Under the pieces are notes generated by a model. That model had not been told where the DNA came from and did no database searches. It was given only the letters and a program-made list of their open reading frames with translations. The position numbers were made by a program, and so were the translations under genes. Source: JAUUZT01 sp964654015 (lineage in GTDB: Bacteria > Chloroflexota > Dehalococcoidia > GIF9 > AB-539-J10). Taken from it: a stretch of DNA of 33,570 nt. Of this stretch, positions 6,453-13,526 are shown in pieces; the stretch's first letter is position 1; every line of letters begins with the position of its first letter. The stretch spans positions 1 to 33,570 of the forward strand of contig CAZZHQ010000021.1 in the NCBI GenBank assembly GCA_964654015.1, in the 5' to 3' direction.

Positions 6453-6552
6453 CCCCGGGGGCTGCTGCCTGCCTTATTCACTCGTTATTCGGCAGAACCC
6501 GATAAGTAGTCGATGAGACTTACCGAAGCCGGAATATGAGCAGCCCCCGGGG
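6453..6552 (-). ncRNA. Candidate structured RNA element (about 100 nt, nested stems)
   Basis: A perfect 14-bp outer stem (6453-6466 with 6539-6552) encloses a nested 8-bp stem with one bulged base (6486-6493 with 6528-6536). Inside that is another 8-bp stem (6500-6507 with 6518-6525) with a 10-nt loop. The innermost stem has a G-U pair if read as minus-strand RNA but an A-C mismatch on the plus strand, matching the direction of transcription. There is no U-run, so it is not an intrinsic terminator. It lies between the XRE gene and the gene starting at 6428. A leader element or separate small RNA is possible. Confidence 0.6.
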
Positions 6553-6566
6553 GCCGGCGGCCTTTC

Positions 6567-6899
6567 TCATCTGGTTGCCCATTCATAGACCTTGTTAAGT
6601 AACCGTTGGTATAACTTATCACAAAATCCCCGGAAGGCGCCCCATTTGCTATTCTGGTTTGCCTGACGGCTACCGTGGATGATAAGCAAAGCCATATCCC
6701 CAAGCATATAATTATTGAGGGCTTTTTGGAGTTCGGGGATATGAGCTAAACCTTTGAAGAATTTGGAACCTGGTTTTCTATCGCCTTTTTTAATCTTTGA
6801 CCAGGTTGAGGGGTCAACCGAGAGGAGCTTAGAGAACTGTCTATCGTTTAGTTTCCTTCTCTGCTTATAGGCTAAAATAGACTCAATTAAGTTATCCAT
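6567..6899 (-). CDS. XRE-type helix-turn-helix regulator, leaderless
   Basis: A 110-residue protein. Residues about 5-45 form a Cro/CI-type helix-turn-helix: LNDRQFSKLLSVDPSTWSKI, with the typical continuation KKGDRKPGSKFFKGL. The C-terminal half is helical and could dimerise. The ATG at 6899 is six bases from a near-perfect -10 box, so the predicted transcript starts at the AUG. Leaderless mRNA is known for lambda CI made from PRM. As the first gene of the early block it is a good candidate for the operon's own regulator. There is no protease-like domain and it is short for a CI repressor, so a Cro-like or immunity role fits better. Confidence 0.85.
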   Translation of the reverse strand: MDNLIESILAYKQRRKLNDRQFSKLLSVDPSTWSKIKKGDRKPGSKFFKGLAHIPELQKALNNYMLGDMALLIIHGSRQANQNSKWGAFRGFCDKLYQRLLNKVYEWATR

Positions 6900-6905
6900 A
6901 TAGAT

Positions 6906-6934
6906 ATAGTAAACTAAATGGTGGCTTTTGTCAA
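6906..6934 (-). promoter_or_regulatory. Early promoter, sigma70 consensus
   Basis: On the minus strand there is a TTGACA -35 box (6934-6929), a 17-bp spacer and a TACTAT -10 box (6911-6906). Six bases then precede the ATG at 6899, so the expected start site coincides with the start codon. It lies just after the late-operon terminator and drives the early block. Confidence 0.88.
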
Positions 6935-6949
6935 GTCTTTTTTGGACAC

Positions 6950-6981
6950 AAAAAAAGATGGCACCCGTTTCCGAGTGCCAT
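6950..6981 (-). terminator. Intrinsic terminator of the late operon
   Basis: Read on the minus strand, a 7-bp stem (6975-6981 with 6958-6964) with a further short inner stem is followed by an unbroken run of seven T (6956-6950). It lies between the last late gene (7037-7240) and the early promoter, so it insulates the two blocks. Confidence 0.9.
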
Positions 6982-6990
6982 GTCTTCAGT

Positions 6991-7035
6991 TTCCCCTTGA
7001 TAAGGGGAAGGGGATAAGAGGGGCGAAGCCCCCTC
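6991..7035 (-). terminator. Two further hairpins before the late terminator
   Basis: An 8-bp hairpin TTCCCCTT/AAGGGGAA (6991-7009) and a GC-rich hairpin GAGGGGC/GCCCCCTC with one bulge (7018-7035) follow the late stop codon at 7037. With the terminator at 6950-6981 they make three stems in a row. They probably protect the transcript end or help termination; neither has its own U-run. Confidence 0.6.
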
Positions 7036-7036
7036 T

Positions 7037-7240
7037 TTAGTTCACAAAATATATTGATTGGTAGTGCATTATTGGGAAGCAGATAAAGAATTTAGGGCAA
7101 TATGAACACTTCTTTTTTGCTACATCGGCAACAAGAAGGTCATCATTGAGCATATCCAGATACAGGGCTGGAGTCACCCAGTCCTGGATGGCACAGGTAT
7201 TGCCCTGCTTATCCTTAAATAAAATTGTCTTAATATCCAT
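7037..7240 (-). CDS. Small cysteine-containing hypothetical protein
   Basis: A 67-residue protein with an AAGGAAGG ribosome site. It overlaps the preceding gene by 11 bp and is the last gene of the late block. The C-terminal half has CSYCPKFFIC, a compact cluster of three cysteines that could bind metal, followed by an aromatic tail. The N-terminal half looks like a small beta domain (TILFKDKQGNTCAIQDW). No family is recognised. Its place beyond the membrane-protein cluster does not give a clear role. Confidence 0.75.
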   Translation of the reverse strand: MDIKTILFKDKQGNTCAIQDWVTPALYLDMLNDDLLVADVAKKKCSYCPKFFICFPIMHYQSIYFVN

Positions 7241-7574
7241 TCAGTGCCTTCCTTAAATCCTGGCACATACATAGTTTCGCTTTACCGCTTAATTCGGTAA
7301 ATCCCGGTGGGTCGGTTATCGGCTCCCAGTGCCTCCCGTTGCGGTCAAGCTCATTGATAAACTCTTGTTCTATATCAACTACAATCTCCCCCACCGGTTT
7401 CTTGAACGCTACTACTTCACGGCTGCTTAAATCAGGCTCAAATAAATCAGCCGTGCCATCCATCATGCACTTATACCACTTCTGGAGAACAGCGATTACC
7501 GCCCTTCTCTTCCTGGCCCTGAGGCGATATTCCTTCTCATAGGGAGTCTCATAAGGCTTGCTCCACTCAAACAT
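7230..7574 (-). CDS. Hypothetical late protein
   Basis: About 114 residues from the ATG at 7574; a TTG start at 7583 would add three residues. The N-terminus is basic and helical (YRLRARKRRAVIAVLQKWYK). The middle carries a VGEIVVDIEQEF strand-helix segment and the C-terminus has CMCQDLRKALNGY. The preceding small ORF ends inside the start region (8-nt overlap). No known family. It lies between the membrane-protein cluster and the operon end, where many phages keep lysis or host-takeover genes, but no enzyme motif is visible. Confidence 0.78.
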   Translation of the reverse strand: MFEWSKPYETPYEKEYRLRARKRRAVIAVLQKWYKCMMDGTADLFEPDLSSREVVAFKKPVGEIVVDIEQEFINELDRNGRHWEPITDPPGFTELSGKAKLCMCQDLRKALNGY

Positions 7575-7707
7575 CCTCTTCAACTCTCCTCACGATTTCA
7601 TCCCCCTGATTGGGACACAACTTCTCAGGCTCTAATACCTCTGGTTCTTTGACCGGGGGCTTCTGAGGTTCTACTATTGGCTCAGTCATTACCGGTAAGG
7701 TTGTCAT
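7567..7707 (-). CDS. Small proline- and glutamate-rich protein
   Basis: A 46-residue ORF with a good GAGGAAGG ribosome site before the ATG at 7707 and a TGA at 7567-7569 overlapping the next start. The product is almost entirely a Pro-Glu-Val-rich sequence (EPIVEPQKPPVKEPEVLEPE) ending in DEIVRRVEEDV. It is probably disordered or an extended tether. It exactly fills the gap between the coiled-coil membrane protein gene and the next gene, which supports it being real. No family is recognised. Confidence 0.65.
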   Translation of the reverse strand: MTTLPVMTEPIVEPQKPPVKEPEVLEPEKLCPNQGDEIVRRVEEDV

Positions 7708-7715
7708 ATCCTTCC

Positions 7716-7979
7716 TCAATGAGAATCTAACTTAGTTTCTATCCGCTCCAGCCTCTCGCCATTGTCCTTTGTCTTCTGAACTAAGGCTCCGAATTCTGTT
7801 AAGTAACGAGGATTAGTCTGGCACGGGAGGTCATCTATCCGCTCATCCAGGTTTTTGACTCTCTCTTCATATTTCCCCGCTTGATTGGCAGCGGACTTGC
7901 CGTTGCGGTGAATGGTAAGAAACCAACCACCAGCGTTTATTAGAGTTACAACAATGAGTGCTACATAGGTAGGTTCCAT
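7716..7979 (-). CDS. Small membrane protein with coiled coil (holin- or XhlA-like layout)
   Basis: An 87-residue protein. One membrane segment near the N-terminus (YVALIVVTLINAGGWFLTI, about residues 5-23) is followed by a charged helical region (AGKYEERVKNLDERIDDL and KTKDNGERLERIETKLD). The usual XhlA-type hemolysin layout is a coiled coil before the membrane helix; here the order is reversed. It is third in a row of membrane-protein genes (8441, 8182, 7979), the usual place for phage lysis functions. The GGGGG ribosome site is good. A holin-accessory role is inferred from position and topology. Confidence 0.8.
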   Translation of the reverse strand: MEPTYVALIVVTLINAGGWFLTIHRNGKSAANQAGKYEERVKNLDERIDDLPCQTNPRYLTEFGALVQKTKDNGERLERIETKLDSH

Positions 7980-7990
7980 ATCAACCCCCT

Positions 7991-8182
7991 TTATTCTTCT
8001 GGCTTCTTTCTAAAAAAGAATATGACTACCATCTCCACCCAAGCTGTGAGGTGCCCTATAATGGCAAATAAGGCTTCGTTCCCCCCGAGCTGGCACCAAA
8101 TGACAAACCCAAATAAGCCCATAGTAGAAATAACGAAAATGAGAGCTAGAATAAAATTAGGCGACTTCAGTTTTAACATCAT
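7991..8182 (-). CDS. Small membrane protein with two transmembrane helices, holin candidate
   Basis: A 63-residue protein with two hydrophobic helices (about residues 9-29, FILALIFVISTMGLFGFVIW, and 37-57, LFAIIGHLTAWVEMVVIFFF). They are separated by a short polar turn, and the C-terminus is charged (RKKPEE). This is the classical small holin topology. It lies between two other membrane-protein genes. No endolysin is recognised next to it. The two consecutive ATGs at the start (8182 and 8179) resemble the dual-start arrangement of some holins, though no clear antiholin charge difference results. Confidence 0.78.
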   Translation of the reverse strand: MMLKLKSPNFILALIFVISTMGLFGFVIWCQLGGNEALFAIIGHLTAWVEMVVIFFFRKKPEE

Positions 8183-8183
8183 C

Positions 8184-8441
8184 TCACCTCAAGAATATAC
8201 AATAAACCAGCCCACCGATAACCATACCCAGGAGCCAGCCGGCTAAATCCTGTTGAGCCTCATCCCCTTTGTTATCCTGCTGGACTAACTCAAAAACGAT
8301 GAAACCCCCACCAAATAACAGAGCAATAGTCCAGTGGATGTAGACAGCGGCTACTATGGTAAAAAAGCCGTGTCCAAGATGTGCCACGTACCCCTGAAGA
8401 GGGCTACAATCAATAAACAGCTTCTTAATTATACTTTTCAT
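8184..8441 (-). CDS. Membrane protein, holin-like
   Basis: An 85-residue protein with hydrophobic segments around residues 17-35 (GYVAHLGHGFFTIVAAVYI), 36-53 (HWTIALLFGGGFIVFELV) and 67-84 (LAGWLLGMVIGGLVYCIF). Between the last two is an acidic polar loop (QQDNKGDEAQQD). It is the first of three consecutive small membrane-protein genes. The conserved-looking DLAGWLLGMVIGG stretch may form a helix-helix packing face. No named family is recognised. A membrane-lesion or anti-superinfection role is inferred from size and position. Confidence 0.78.
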   Translation of the reverse strand: MKSIIKKLFIDCSPLQGYVAHLGHGFFTIVAAVYIHWTIALLFGGGFIVFELVQQDNKGDEAQQDLAGWLLGMVIGGLVYCIFLR

Positions 8442-8444
8442 ACC

Positions 8445-8858
8445 TCACCAAGTCTTAAATATTTTCAGCATTGCTATCTGTTTACCGCAGTCATCATAGT
8501 GGACAAGAACGAAGTCGCCTATAACTAGATTACCGGCTATATAAGCGTCAACTAAATCCTGTGTTACGAAGCAGTCGCAGGGGTAGTCATGTCCTTGCCA
8601 TGTCCTGATAACTGATAAAGGCTCTAACGCTGTCGGGTTGAACCCTGTTATCCTAGCGTAGTGTGTGGACTTAGGTGGCTCAGGTGGAGGGGATGGAGGT
8701 GGTTGTTCGTCAGTGAAAACCATCGTCCCGTGTGGCTCGTCTCCCTTCTCCCAGTCAGGGTCAAAGGTATCAGAAATCATACGATACCCTAACCCTTCAG
8801 CCTCGGCAACTTTGACTTGCCTATCTACCAAATTATCATAATGGTATTCGTATTCCAT
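8445..8858 (-). CDS. Two-domain late protein with proline linker
   Basis: A 137-residue protein. The N-terminal 50 residues (EYEYHYDNLVDRQVKVAEAE onward) are joined by a linker, PPPSPPPEPP (about residues 53-62), to a C-terminal domain. That domain contains YARITGF, WQGHDYPCDC and a final DFVLVHYDDCGKQIAMLKI. The ending resembles a small beta-barrel. It lies after the tail-fibre-like genes and before the membrane proteins, where an endolysin would be expected, but no lysozyme, amidase or peptidase motif is present. It could be a tail component or an unrecognised lysis protein. The AAGGAGA ribosome site is clear. Confidence 0.78.
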   Translation of the reverse strand: MEYEYHYDNLVDRQVKVAEAEGLGYRMISDTFDPDWEKGDEPHGTMVFTDEQPPPSPPPEPPKSTHYARITGFNPTALEPLSVIRTWQGHDYPCDCFVTQDLVDAYIAGNLVIGDFVLVHYDDCGKQIAMLKIFKTW

Positions 8859-8867
8859 TTTATCTCC

Positions 8868-9398
8868 TTATACTATCTGGTGTGCAAAGAGGCACGAACC
8901 TATTAACATTTTAGTATCGGTAGCCTCTGCTACATTCTGTGCCCATTGAACTTGGAAATTACCAGCATTAGCCCCATTTATAACCAAAATATGCCACCAA
9001 GAATTAACACGAGATTGGGCACCTCCCCCCAAAATTGTGAGAGAGGAAGCACCAAAATTTACACCTCCAGCGATTCGTGTGCCATCGCCATCCCAATATT
9101 GAACAACATCTCCACCAACAGCTAATGCAGGCAAGACATAAGTTACTACAGCATCTGCAACAGCCGAAGAGTTCATATAGGTTATCAATGTAATAAACCA
9201 TACTTCATTAGCTGCCATAGCGAATAACAACTCATCATCATTCTGGAGGACTATAGAATTGTTGACTGTTTCATCCGCAGTTTTGTGGACTAGAGTTATT
9301 GATTCATCATACTGCGTCTCCAAATGATTCAGGTTATCTTTGCTTATCGGAGTAGCTCCTCCAACCCCAGTATCCCATGTGTATTTTACATATGCCAT
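8868..9398 (-). CDS. Tail fibre or appendage protein
   Basis: A 176-residue protein. The N-terminus (YVKYTWDTGVGGATPISKDNL, a 'yT.W..g..g.pis..NLn' opening) is typical of phage tail-fibre proteins. It leads into a short helix (NHLETQYDESI) and then a beta-rich C-terminal domain (residues about 50-176) like a small jelly-roll or TNF-like trimer. Such proteins usually form trimeric fibres that contact the host surface. It starts two bases after the preceding gene's stop, within the tail-tip gene group. Receptor unknown. Confidence 0.83.
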   Translation of the reverse strand: MAYVKYTWDTGVGGATPISKDNLNHLETQYDESITLVHKTADETVNNSIVLQNDDELLFAMAANEVWFITLITYMNSSAVADAVVTYVLPALAVGGDVVQYWDGDGTRIAGGVNFGASSLTILGGGAQSRVNSWWHILVINGANAGNFQVQWAQNVAEATDTKMLIGSCLFAHQIV

Positions 9399-9399
9399 A

Positions 9400-9912
9400 T
9401 TAAGCCTCCGTTATCTTATCTAGCCTCTCAAACTCTATACTTTCAGCAGCGGTTTTATTTCTCTCCCAGAAGACGCGAGCGTGAAGAGTTCCTGTATCCT
9501 TACCTGCCCCAGCACCCCAAGCATCTGCCGATGTTCCTGACATCCACCCAACCTCTCTTATCCATCCTACAGCCTCAGCAGGTGCTAGATAAAAAATTGT
9601 CTGATATTGCCCTGTCGCGGGGTCGGAATGAGTGAGAATATTATCAATACGAAATACCTCATTGCCAAGTGTAGTATTTGTTACAGCTAGTGCCAGGATA
9701 GTTCCATCATCATCACCAATCGCCAGGCGCCTAATCTCAAGGTCATCCTTATGGACTAAGTCTCCAGAGAGAGCATCAGCATAAAGATTAAAAAGCAAAT
9801 TGGTAATAGTATTCTTAAGTATAGTCTGCTCAAGAATATTGCCATCCAGGTCTCTGACTGTTATTCTGACATTAGCCGTTAGTCTGTGTTTACCTCTATA
9901 GAATTGTTTCAT
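9400..9912 (-). CDS. Tail tip or fibre-associated structural protein
   Basis: A 170-residue, mainly beta protein. An Arg-rich start (FYRGKHRLTANVRITVRDLDG) is followed by NTITNLLFNLYADAL, a RRLAIGDDDGT segment, then IFYLAPAEAVGWIREVGWMSG and a final HARVFWERNKTAAESIEFERL. Proteins with this ordered pattern (leading strand, 'a.G.g...' and 'i.E.G' segments) occur between tail-hub and fibre genes and are thought to be fibre adaptors. It overlaps nothing and has a GAGGT ribosome site. Confidence 0.8.
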   Translation of the reverse strand: MKQFYRGKHRLTANVRITVRDLDGNILEQTILKNTITNLLFNLYADALSGDLVHKDDLEIRRLAIGDDDGTILALAVTNTTLGNEVFRIDNILTHSDPATGQYQTIFYLAPAEAVGWIREVGWMSGTSADAWGAGAGKDTGTLHARVFWERNKTAAESIEFERLDKITEA

Positions 9913-9921
9913 ATTACTACC

Positions 9922-12450
9922 TCAACAAGGAAAAATTGAATCCCCGGGGTATAAATCCGCTGCAGGAAATTCACAGGCTGTGATGACCGGCTCTGATATA
10001 GTTTCGCTTACCTCAACAGTGGCCTCAAAGTCAACCAGTATAATCAAAATTTGGTCACTGCCTATGTGTAGACTATCAATGACCTCATACTTCATATCAG
10101 CCAAAGACTTGAAGAATTTGCTCCAGCTACCTATCTCTGGTCCCTGGATGCCCACTATACTATAGAGCATTTGTGATACGTTTCTAGTTACCAGAACAGA
10201 TTCAATCAGTAACTCATCTTCCACAAGACCAAGACGGGGATAGGTTACTGTATGCAGCATGCCAGGCTTCAATCCTGCCCGAGTAACCTGATATAAAAAA
10301 CGTTTACCATTTATCCCAAATCTAGTTAATTTAGCCTTCCCCGAATCAATAGAAGCATCTTTGTCATCTAGGGTTGGTTCATCAGCAATGTCCTCTACAT
10401 AGCCAGTTCCACTACCCTCGATCTCTTTTCTAGCTGCAATCTCACCAGCATTATCCACTCTGGTCAGTATGTTGAATTGTCCATAATATTTAACTTCTAC
10501 TTCTATCGCTGCGGCCGGAGCTGCTGCAAGAGTAATGGTGGCATCTCCCTTATTCCAGTAAGCCTCTTTAGCAGTATCAATGCCCTTAATGCCCATTGTC
10601 TGAGCCACGTTATTGACTTTAATCGAGGTTGGTTCTTTTGCTATTGGATGCCCAACAGTGAAAGCTACTTGTTCGCCATCAGCTATGAACGTCTCAGTTT
10701 GCTCAGAGGTAGTTATGGCTTTACCACCTCGAATATACTGCCTATTGCGATACATAGAATTGCCACCGGATAATCTCGCAGTTTCTTTTATTATGTCAAA
10801 AGAAGTGGCATCCCAGGGGGCTGAAGTTGTGTCTCTGGCAACAAAATAAAATTTCTTGTATTCATCTATATACCAGATTTTATTCGACTTTTCGGCAAGA
10901 GCATCAAAACAGTCTGAAGCTCTCCAATAAGGGAAGATAGCCAGAGCTATTTCGGGGCCTGTTTCTATGTTACCAACTGTGACACCTTCGTCAGCTAAAT
11001 ATTTAGTTATAATATCAGTAACAATATCTCCTGCATCCGTGGCCGAGTATGATTCAGCTACCAACCTCTTGTCAGCCAGGTAATGATTATCTATACAACT
11101 AATATGATGGTATAAACCACTTGCAGGTGACATTGCTTCTATCTCAGAAGCATCAATGAAACCACCGAATATCCTACCTTCAAAATCATTTATAGTAACT
11201 GGCTGTCCTCTCTGATAAGATAGTTCCTCATCTTCATCAACAACAGTGAAATTAGCAATACTTCTCGCCTCAATTCTAAGCTCAACCTGCCGACTAAATT
11301 TTCTTATCCGAGGATGAGTTCCACCAATGAATACCTGATATTCTGTCGGGTCAGCAGTAGGAGCATAAGTCGTTAATAAAAGAGCTAGTGTAGTCGGATG
11401 CACCACAACCGGGGTAAGTATAACTGGGATAAACTCAGTCAATATTAAAGCTAGAGTTGTCGGTATTACCACTCTTGGAGTTAAGACTGTCGGGGCAAAG
11501 GTAGTCAATGAAAGGGCTAATGTTGTAGGTATTACCACTCTTGGAGTTAAGACTGTCGGGGCAAAGGTAGTCAATGAAAGGGCTAATGTTGTAGGTATTA
11601 CCACGGCAACGGTAGGGGCAAAGGTAGCCAAGGTAAGAGCTAAGGTTGTAGGTATCGCCACCACAGGCGTCAAGATAGTCGGTGTAAACTCGGTTAAAGA
11701 TAATGCCAGAGTAGTGGGGATTACTACCGTTCCTATAGGCACAGTAGGGGCAAATTCTGTTAAAACAAGAGCTAATGTTGTAGGTGTTACTACCCTCGGT
11801 GTCAGGGCTGTAGGGGCATATTCTGTTAAGGTTAAAGCAAGTGTTGTAGGTGTTACTGACTGATTATCAGAGAGGGCTATAACAGGAATAAATTCTGTTA
11901 AGGTAAGAGCTAGAGTTGTCGGTATTACTACTCTTGGAGTCAGGACTGTCGGAGCAAATTCGGTTAAAACTAAGGCTAGGGTGCTTGGGGTTACAATTTG
12001 AGGGTCTAATGATGCACCTGTGCCGTAAACACTTAGGATTCCATCAGCATCCAGTAAAGTATAGGTTTGTATCCCTGTTCCAAACTGGTCTCCATCATCA
12101 TAATATAAACCTGAGCCACCTGAGTTATCCTGCTCTAAAATCCCAGTAGCAAAGTAAATACCAGCAAAATCACCCGTTGTTACACTACAGTCAAGACCAG
12201 AGAATGACTGCTGAGAGCCTGCTGTAACTGCACCAATAGTTTCACCATCACGATTAGTGTAATTTAAACCGCCACCACTATAAAAAGTGCCAACCTTTAC
12301 GCCAGTAGCATTCTTATCAACATATAAGTAAAATGTGGTTATCTTCCCAGTGCCATCTGCTGGATTTTCTAAATCAATGAAAGTTAGCCCAGTATTACCT
12401 TGCCCCGCAACTCTAGCAATCGCTGCTGGCCCAATATCAATAGCTGCCAA
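9922..12450 (-). CDS. Tail hub/tip protein with N-terminal surface domain and ten 22-residue repeats
   Basis: 842 residues from a TTG start at 12450 (GGAGAG ribosome site). Residues 1-150 form a glycine- and aspartate-rich beta domain resembling carbohydrate-binding jelly rolls. Residues about 151-369 are ten imperfect 22-residue repeats of the pattern V-V-x-P-T-T-L-A-L-x-L-T-x-F-A-P-T-V-L-T-P-R. Residues about 370-760 look like the conserved phage tail hub (FIGGTHPRIRKFSRQVELRI, then FDALAEKSNKIWYID). Within the hub, residues about 586-658 form an inserted beta domain related to two copies in the connector protein (19067-20062). The gene overlaps the upstream one by 14 bp. Unusually, the repeat stalk lies upstream of the hub domain, not downstream. 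Confidence 0.88.
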   Translation of the reverse strand: MAAIDIGPAAIARVAGQGNTGLTFIDLENPADGTGKITTFYLYVDKNATGVKVGTFYSGGGLNYTNRDGETIGAVTAGSQQSFSGLDCSVTTGDFAGIYFATGILEQDNSGGSGLYYDDGDQFGTGIQTYTLLDADGILSVYGTGASLDPQIVTPSTLALVLTEFAPTVLTPRVVIPTTLALTLTEFIPVIALSDNQSVTPTTLALTLTEYAPTALTPRVVTPTTLALVLTEFAPTVPIGTVVIPTTLALSLTEFTPTILTPVVAIPTTLALTLATFAPTVAVVIPTTLALSLTTFAPTVLTPRVVIPTTLALSLTTFAPTVLTPRVVIPTTLALILTEFIPVILTPVVVHPTTLALLLTTYAPTADPTEYQVFIGGTHPRIRKFSRQVELRIEARSIANFTVVDEDEELSYQRGQPVTINDFEGRIFGGFIDASEIEAMSPASGLYHHISCIDNHYLADKRLVAESYSATDAGDIVTDIITKYLADEGVTVGNIETGPEIALAIFPYWRASDCFDALAEKSNKIWYIDEYKKFYFVARDTTSAPWDATSFDIIKETARLSGGNSMYRNRQYIRGGKAITTSEQTETFIADGEQVAFTVGHPIAKEPTSIKVNNVAQTMGIKGIDTAKEAYWNKGDATITLAAAPAAAIEVEVKYYGQFNILTRVDNAGEIAARKEIEGSGTGYVEDIADEPTLDDKDASIDSGKAKLTRFGINGKRFLYQVTRAGLKPGMLHTVTYPRLGLVEDELLIESVLVTRNVSQMLYSIVGIQGPEIGSWSKFFKSLADMKYEVIDSLHIGSDQILIILVDFEATVEVSETISEPVITACEFPAADLYPGDSIFPC
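11344..12000 (-). repeat. Ten tandem 66-bp units coding for the tail-tip stalk
   Basis: The units code for 22-residue repeats in the tail-hub gene. Two neighbouring units, 11462-11527 and 11528-11593, are identical over all 66 bases, a sign of recent duplication or gene conversion. Other units are diverged, and one is shortened by three residues at a unit boundary. Confidence 0.93.
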
Positions 12451-12862
12451 TGTATCTCTCCAAAACAGTTTCTTTCAGGTGCTGGACTTTAGCCTCAACT
12501 TTGGCTTTATCAAACATAACAGGATATTCAAATTTAGGATTCTTGGGTTTAGGTCGTTCATCACAAGCCCATTCAATATAGGACTCTTCTAGAACTGCCT
12601 GCCCTATATCCATTATTGTTTCATCTGGAGTTTCAGGCTCAACATAGATAAAATGATTGTGGAAGGGATTATTCTGCCACACCTTTGGAACTAACTCAGC
12701 AAGTTTAGGATTAACCAGTTCCTTCTCTGTTAGTGGTCTCTCATAGACTTGGACATAATGCTTCTCATAGTTATAATCGCCCTCTTCTAAATACACACAG
12801 AAGCGAACTTGAACTAACCCTTTGCGTTCACAGCAACCAGTTGGTTCTACTTTTACAAACAT
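12437..12862 (-). CDS. Hypothetical protein of the tail region
   Basis: 141 residues from the ATG at 12862 (AAGGAA ribosome site). A GTG start at 12892 would overlap the HNH gene and is less likely, since that gene is probably an insertion. The sequence contains TGCCERKGLVQVRFCVYLE, NNPFHNHFIYVEPETPDETI and WACDERPKPKNPKFEYPVMF, a mixed alpha/beta composition with several cysteines and aromatic residues. No family is recognised. Its place between a minor tail gene and the tail hub, with a 14-bp overlap into the hub gene, suggests a tail-assembly or tail-tip component. Confidence 0.78.
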   Translation of the reverse strand: MFVKVEPTGCCERKGLVQVRFCVYLEEGDYNYEKHYVQVYERPLTEKELVNPKLAELVPKVWQNNPFHNHFIYVEPETPDETIMDIGQAVLEESYIEWACDERPKPKNPKFEYPVMFDKAKVEAKVQHLKETVLERYIGSY

Positions 12863-12879
12863 AAGTTTTTCCTTATAAC

Positions 12880-13491
12880 TTAAAGTAAACACTCCACTTG
12901 CGTGAATCTCTCAAGATAACCATATGTGTCAAGAACCCAGTGAGCATATTCAATCAAATCTTTAACTCGTTGTCCTCCCGGTTGTCTTTTAATCCAAAGT
13001 TCAAGATTCTCAATCCTGTTGTCATCTCTGATACCATTCCTATGATGCACTTCCTCGTGCCTTAGTAGTGGGCGCCCTATTATGTCTTCCATTATGAGGC
13101 GATGTTGAAGTAGGTATCCTCGCCTTGGCACATATTGCCGAATGTATCCTCCTGCCTGTGGTCTAATCTCACCTTTCCATCTTGGATTGAGTTCACCCTT
13201 GAGTCCTCGCTTGGTATTGCCAAGGTCATAAGCACATCGGAGCGAACAACACTTTTGGGTAGTTCTTACTGGTATGAATTCATTACCGCACCATTCGCAT
13301 TTTCTCGGTGGTCGCCGTATACCTCGTTGAGAGATACCAAGGCAGGCTTTTGAACAATACCTCTGTGAGTGCCGGTTGATAAAAGTTTTACCACATTGCT
13401 CACAAGTTCTTTCTGGTACACGATACCGATTTCCTCGCTTTGGGTCTTTATACCACCATTGCTCCGTTTCATCCTGATAGTAATTATTCAT
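12880..13491 (-). CDS. HNH homing endonuclease with two zinc fingers
   Basis: 203 residues from the ATG at 13491. Two zinc-binding modules at the N-terminus (CEQCGKTFINRHSQRYCSKAC and CEWCGNEF to CCSLRC) precede an HNH domain. Its core is QHRLIMEDIIGRPLLRHEEV, then HHRNGIRDDNRIENLEL, with the paired catalytic histidines and the ordered Asn residues. I chose 13491 and not 13509 because a -10 box (13498-13503) lies between them; transcription should start at the 13491 ATG. The gene is free-standing between two structural genes, with 10 bp before and 18 bp after. It is a selfish endonuclease insertion. Confidence 0.93.
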   Translation of the reverse strand: MNNYYQDETEQWWYKDPKRGNRYRVPERTCEQCGKTFINRHSQRYCSKACLGISQRGIRRPPRKCEWCGNEFIPVRTTQKCCSLRCAYDLGNTKRGLKGELNPRWKGEIRPQAGGYIRQYVPRRGYLLQHRLIMEDIIGRPLLRHEEVHHRNGIRDDNRIENLELWIKRQPGGQRVKDLIEYAHWVLDTYGYLERFTQVECLL

Positions 13492-13497
13492 ACTATC

Positions 13498-13526
13498 ATT
13501 ATACACCATTGGGGGTAGCTACGCAA
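13498..13526 (-). promoter_or_regulatory. Promoter of the HNH gene, predicted leaderless
   Basis: On the minus strand there is a TATAAT -10 box (13503-13498) six bases before the ATG at 13491. A weak -35 box, TTGCGT, lies 17 bp upstream (13526-13521), overlapping the end of the preceding gene. The geometry predicts a transcript starting at the AUG. Confidence 0.6.

Noticed and set aside
6453..6552. Inverted repeat considered as a transcription terminator or attachment site
   Set aside because: No U-run follows on either strand, the loop is 72 nt with nested pairing, and there is no integrase to use an attachment site.
6485..6703. 72-residue minus-strand ORF overlapping the XRE gene and the RNA element
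   Set aside because: It lies mostly in another frame of the XRE gene and reads through the stem-loop region, with no ribosome site.
11344..12000. Repeat region considered as a CRISPR array or as the variable repeat of a diversity-generating retroelement
   Set aside because: Repeats are contiguous without spacers, keep one reading frame inside a tail gene, and no reverse transcriptase or Cas gene is present.
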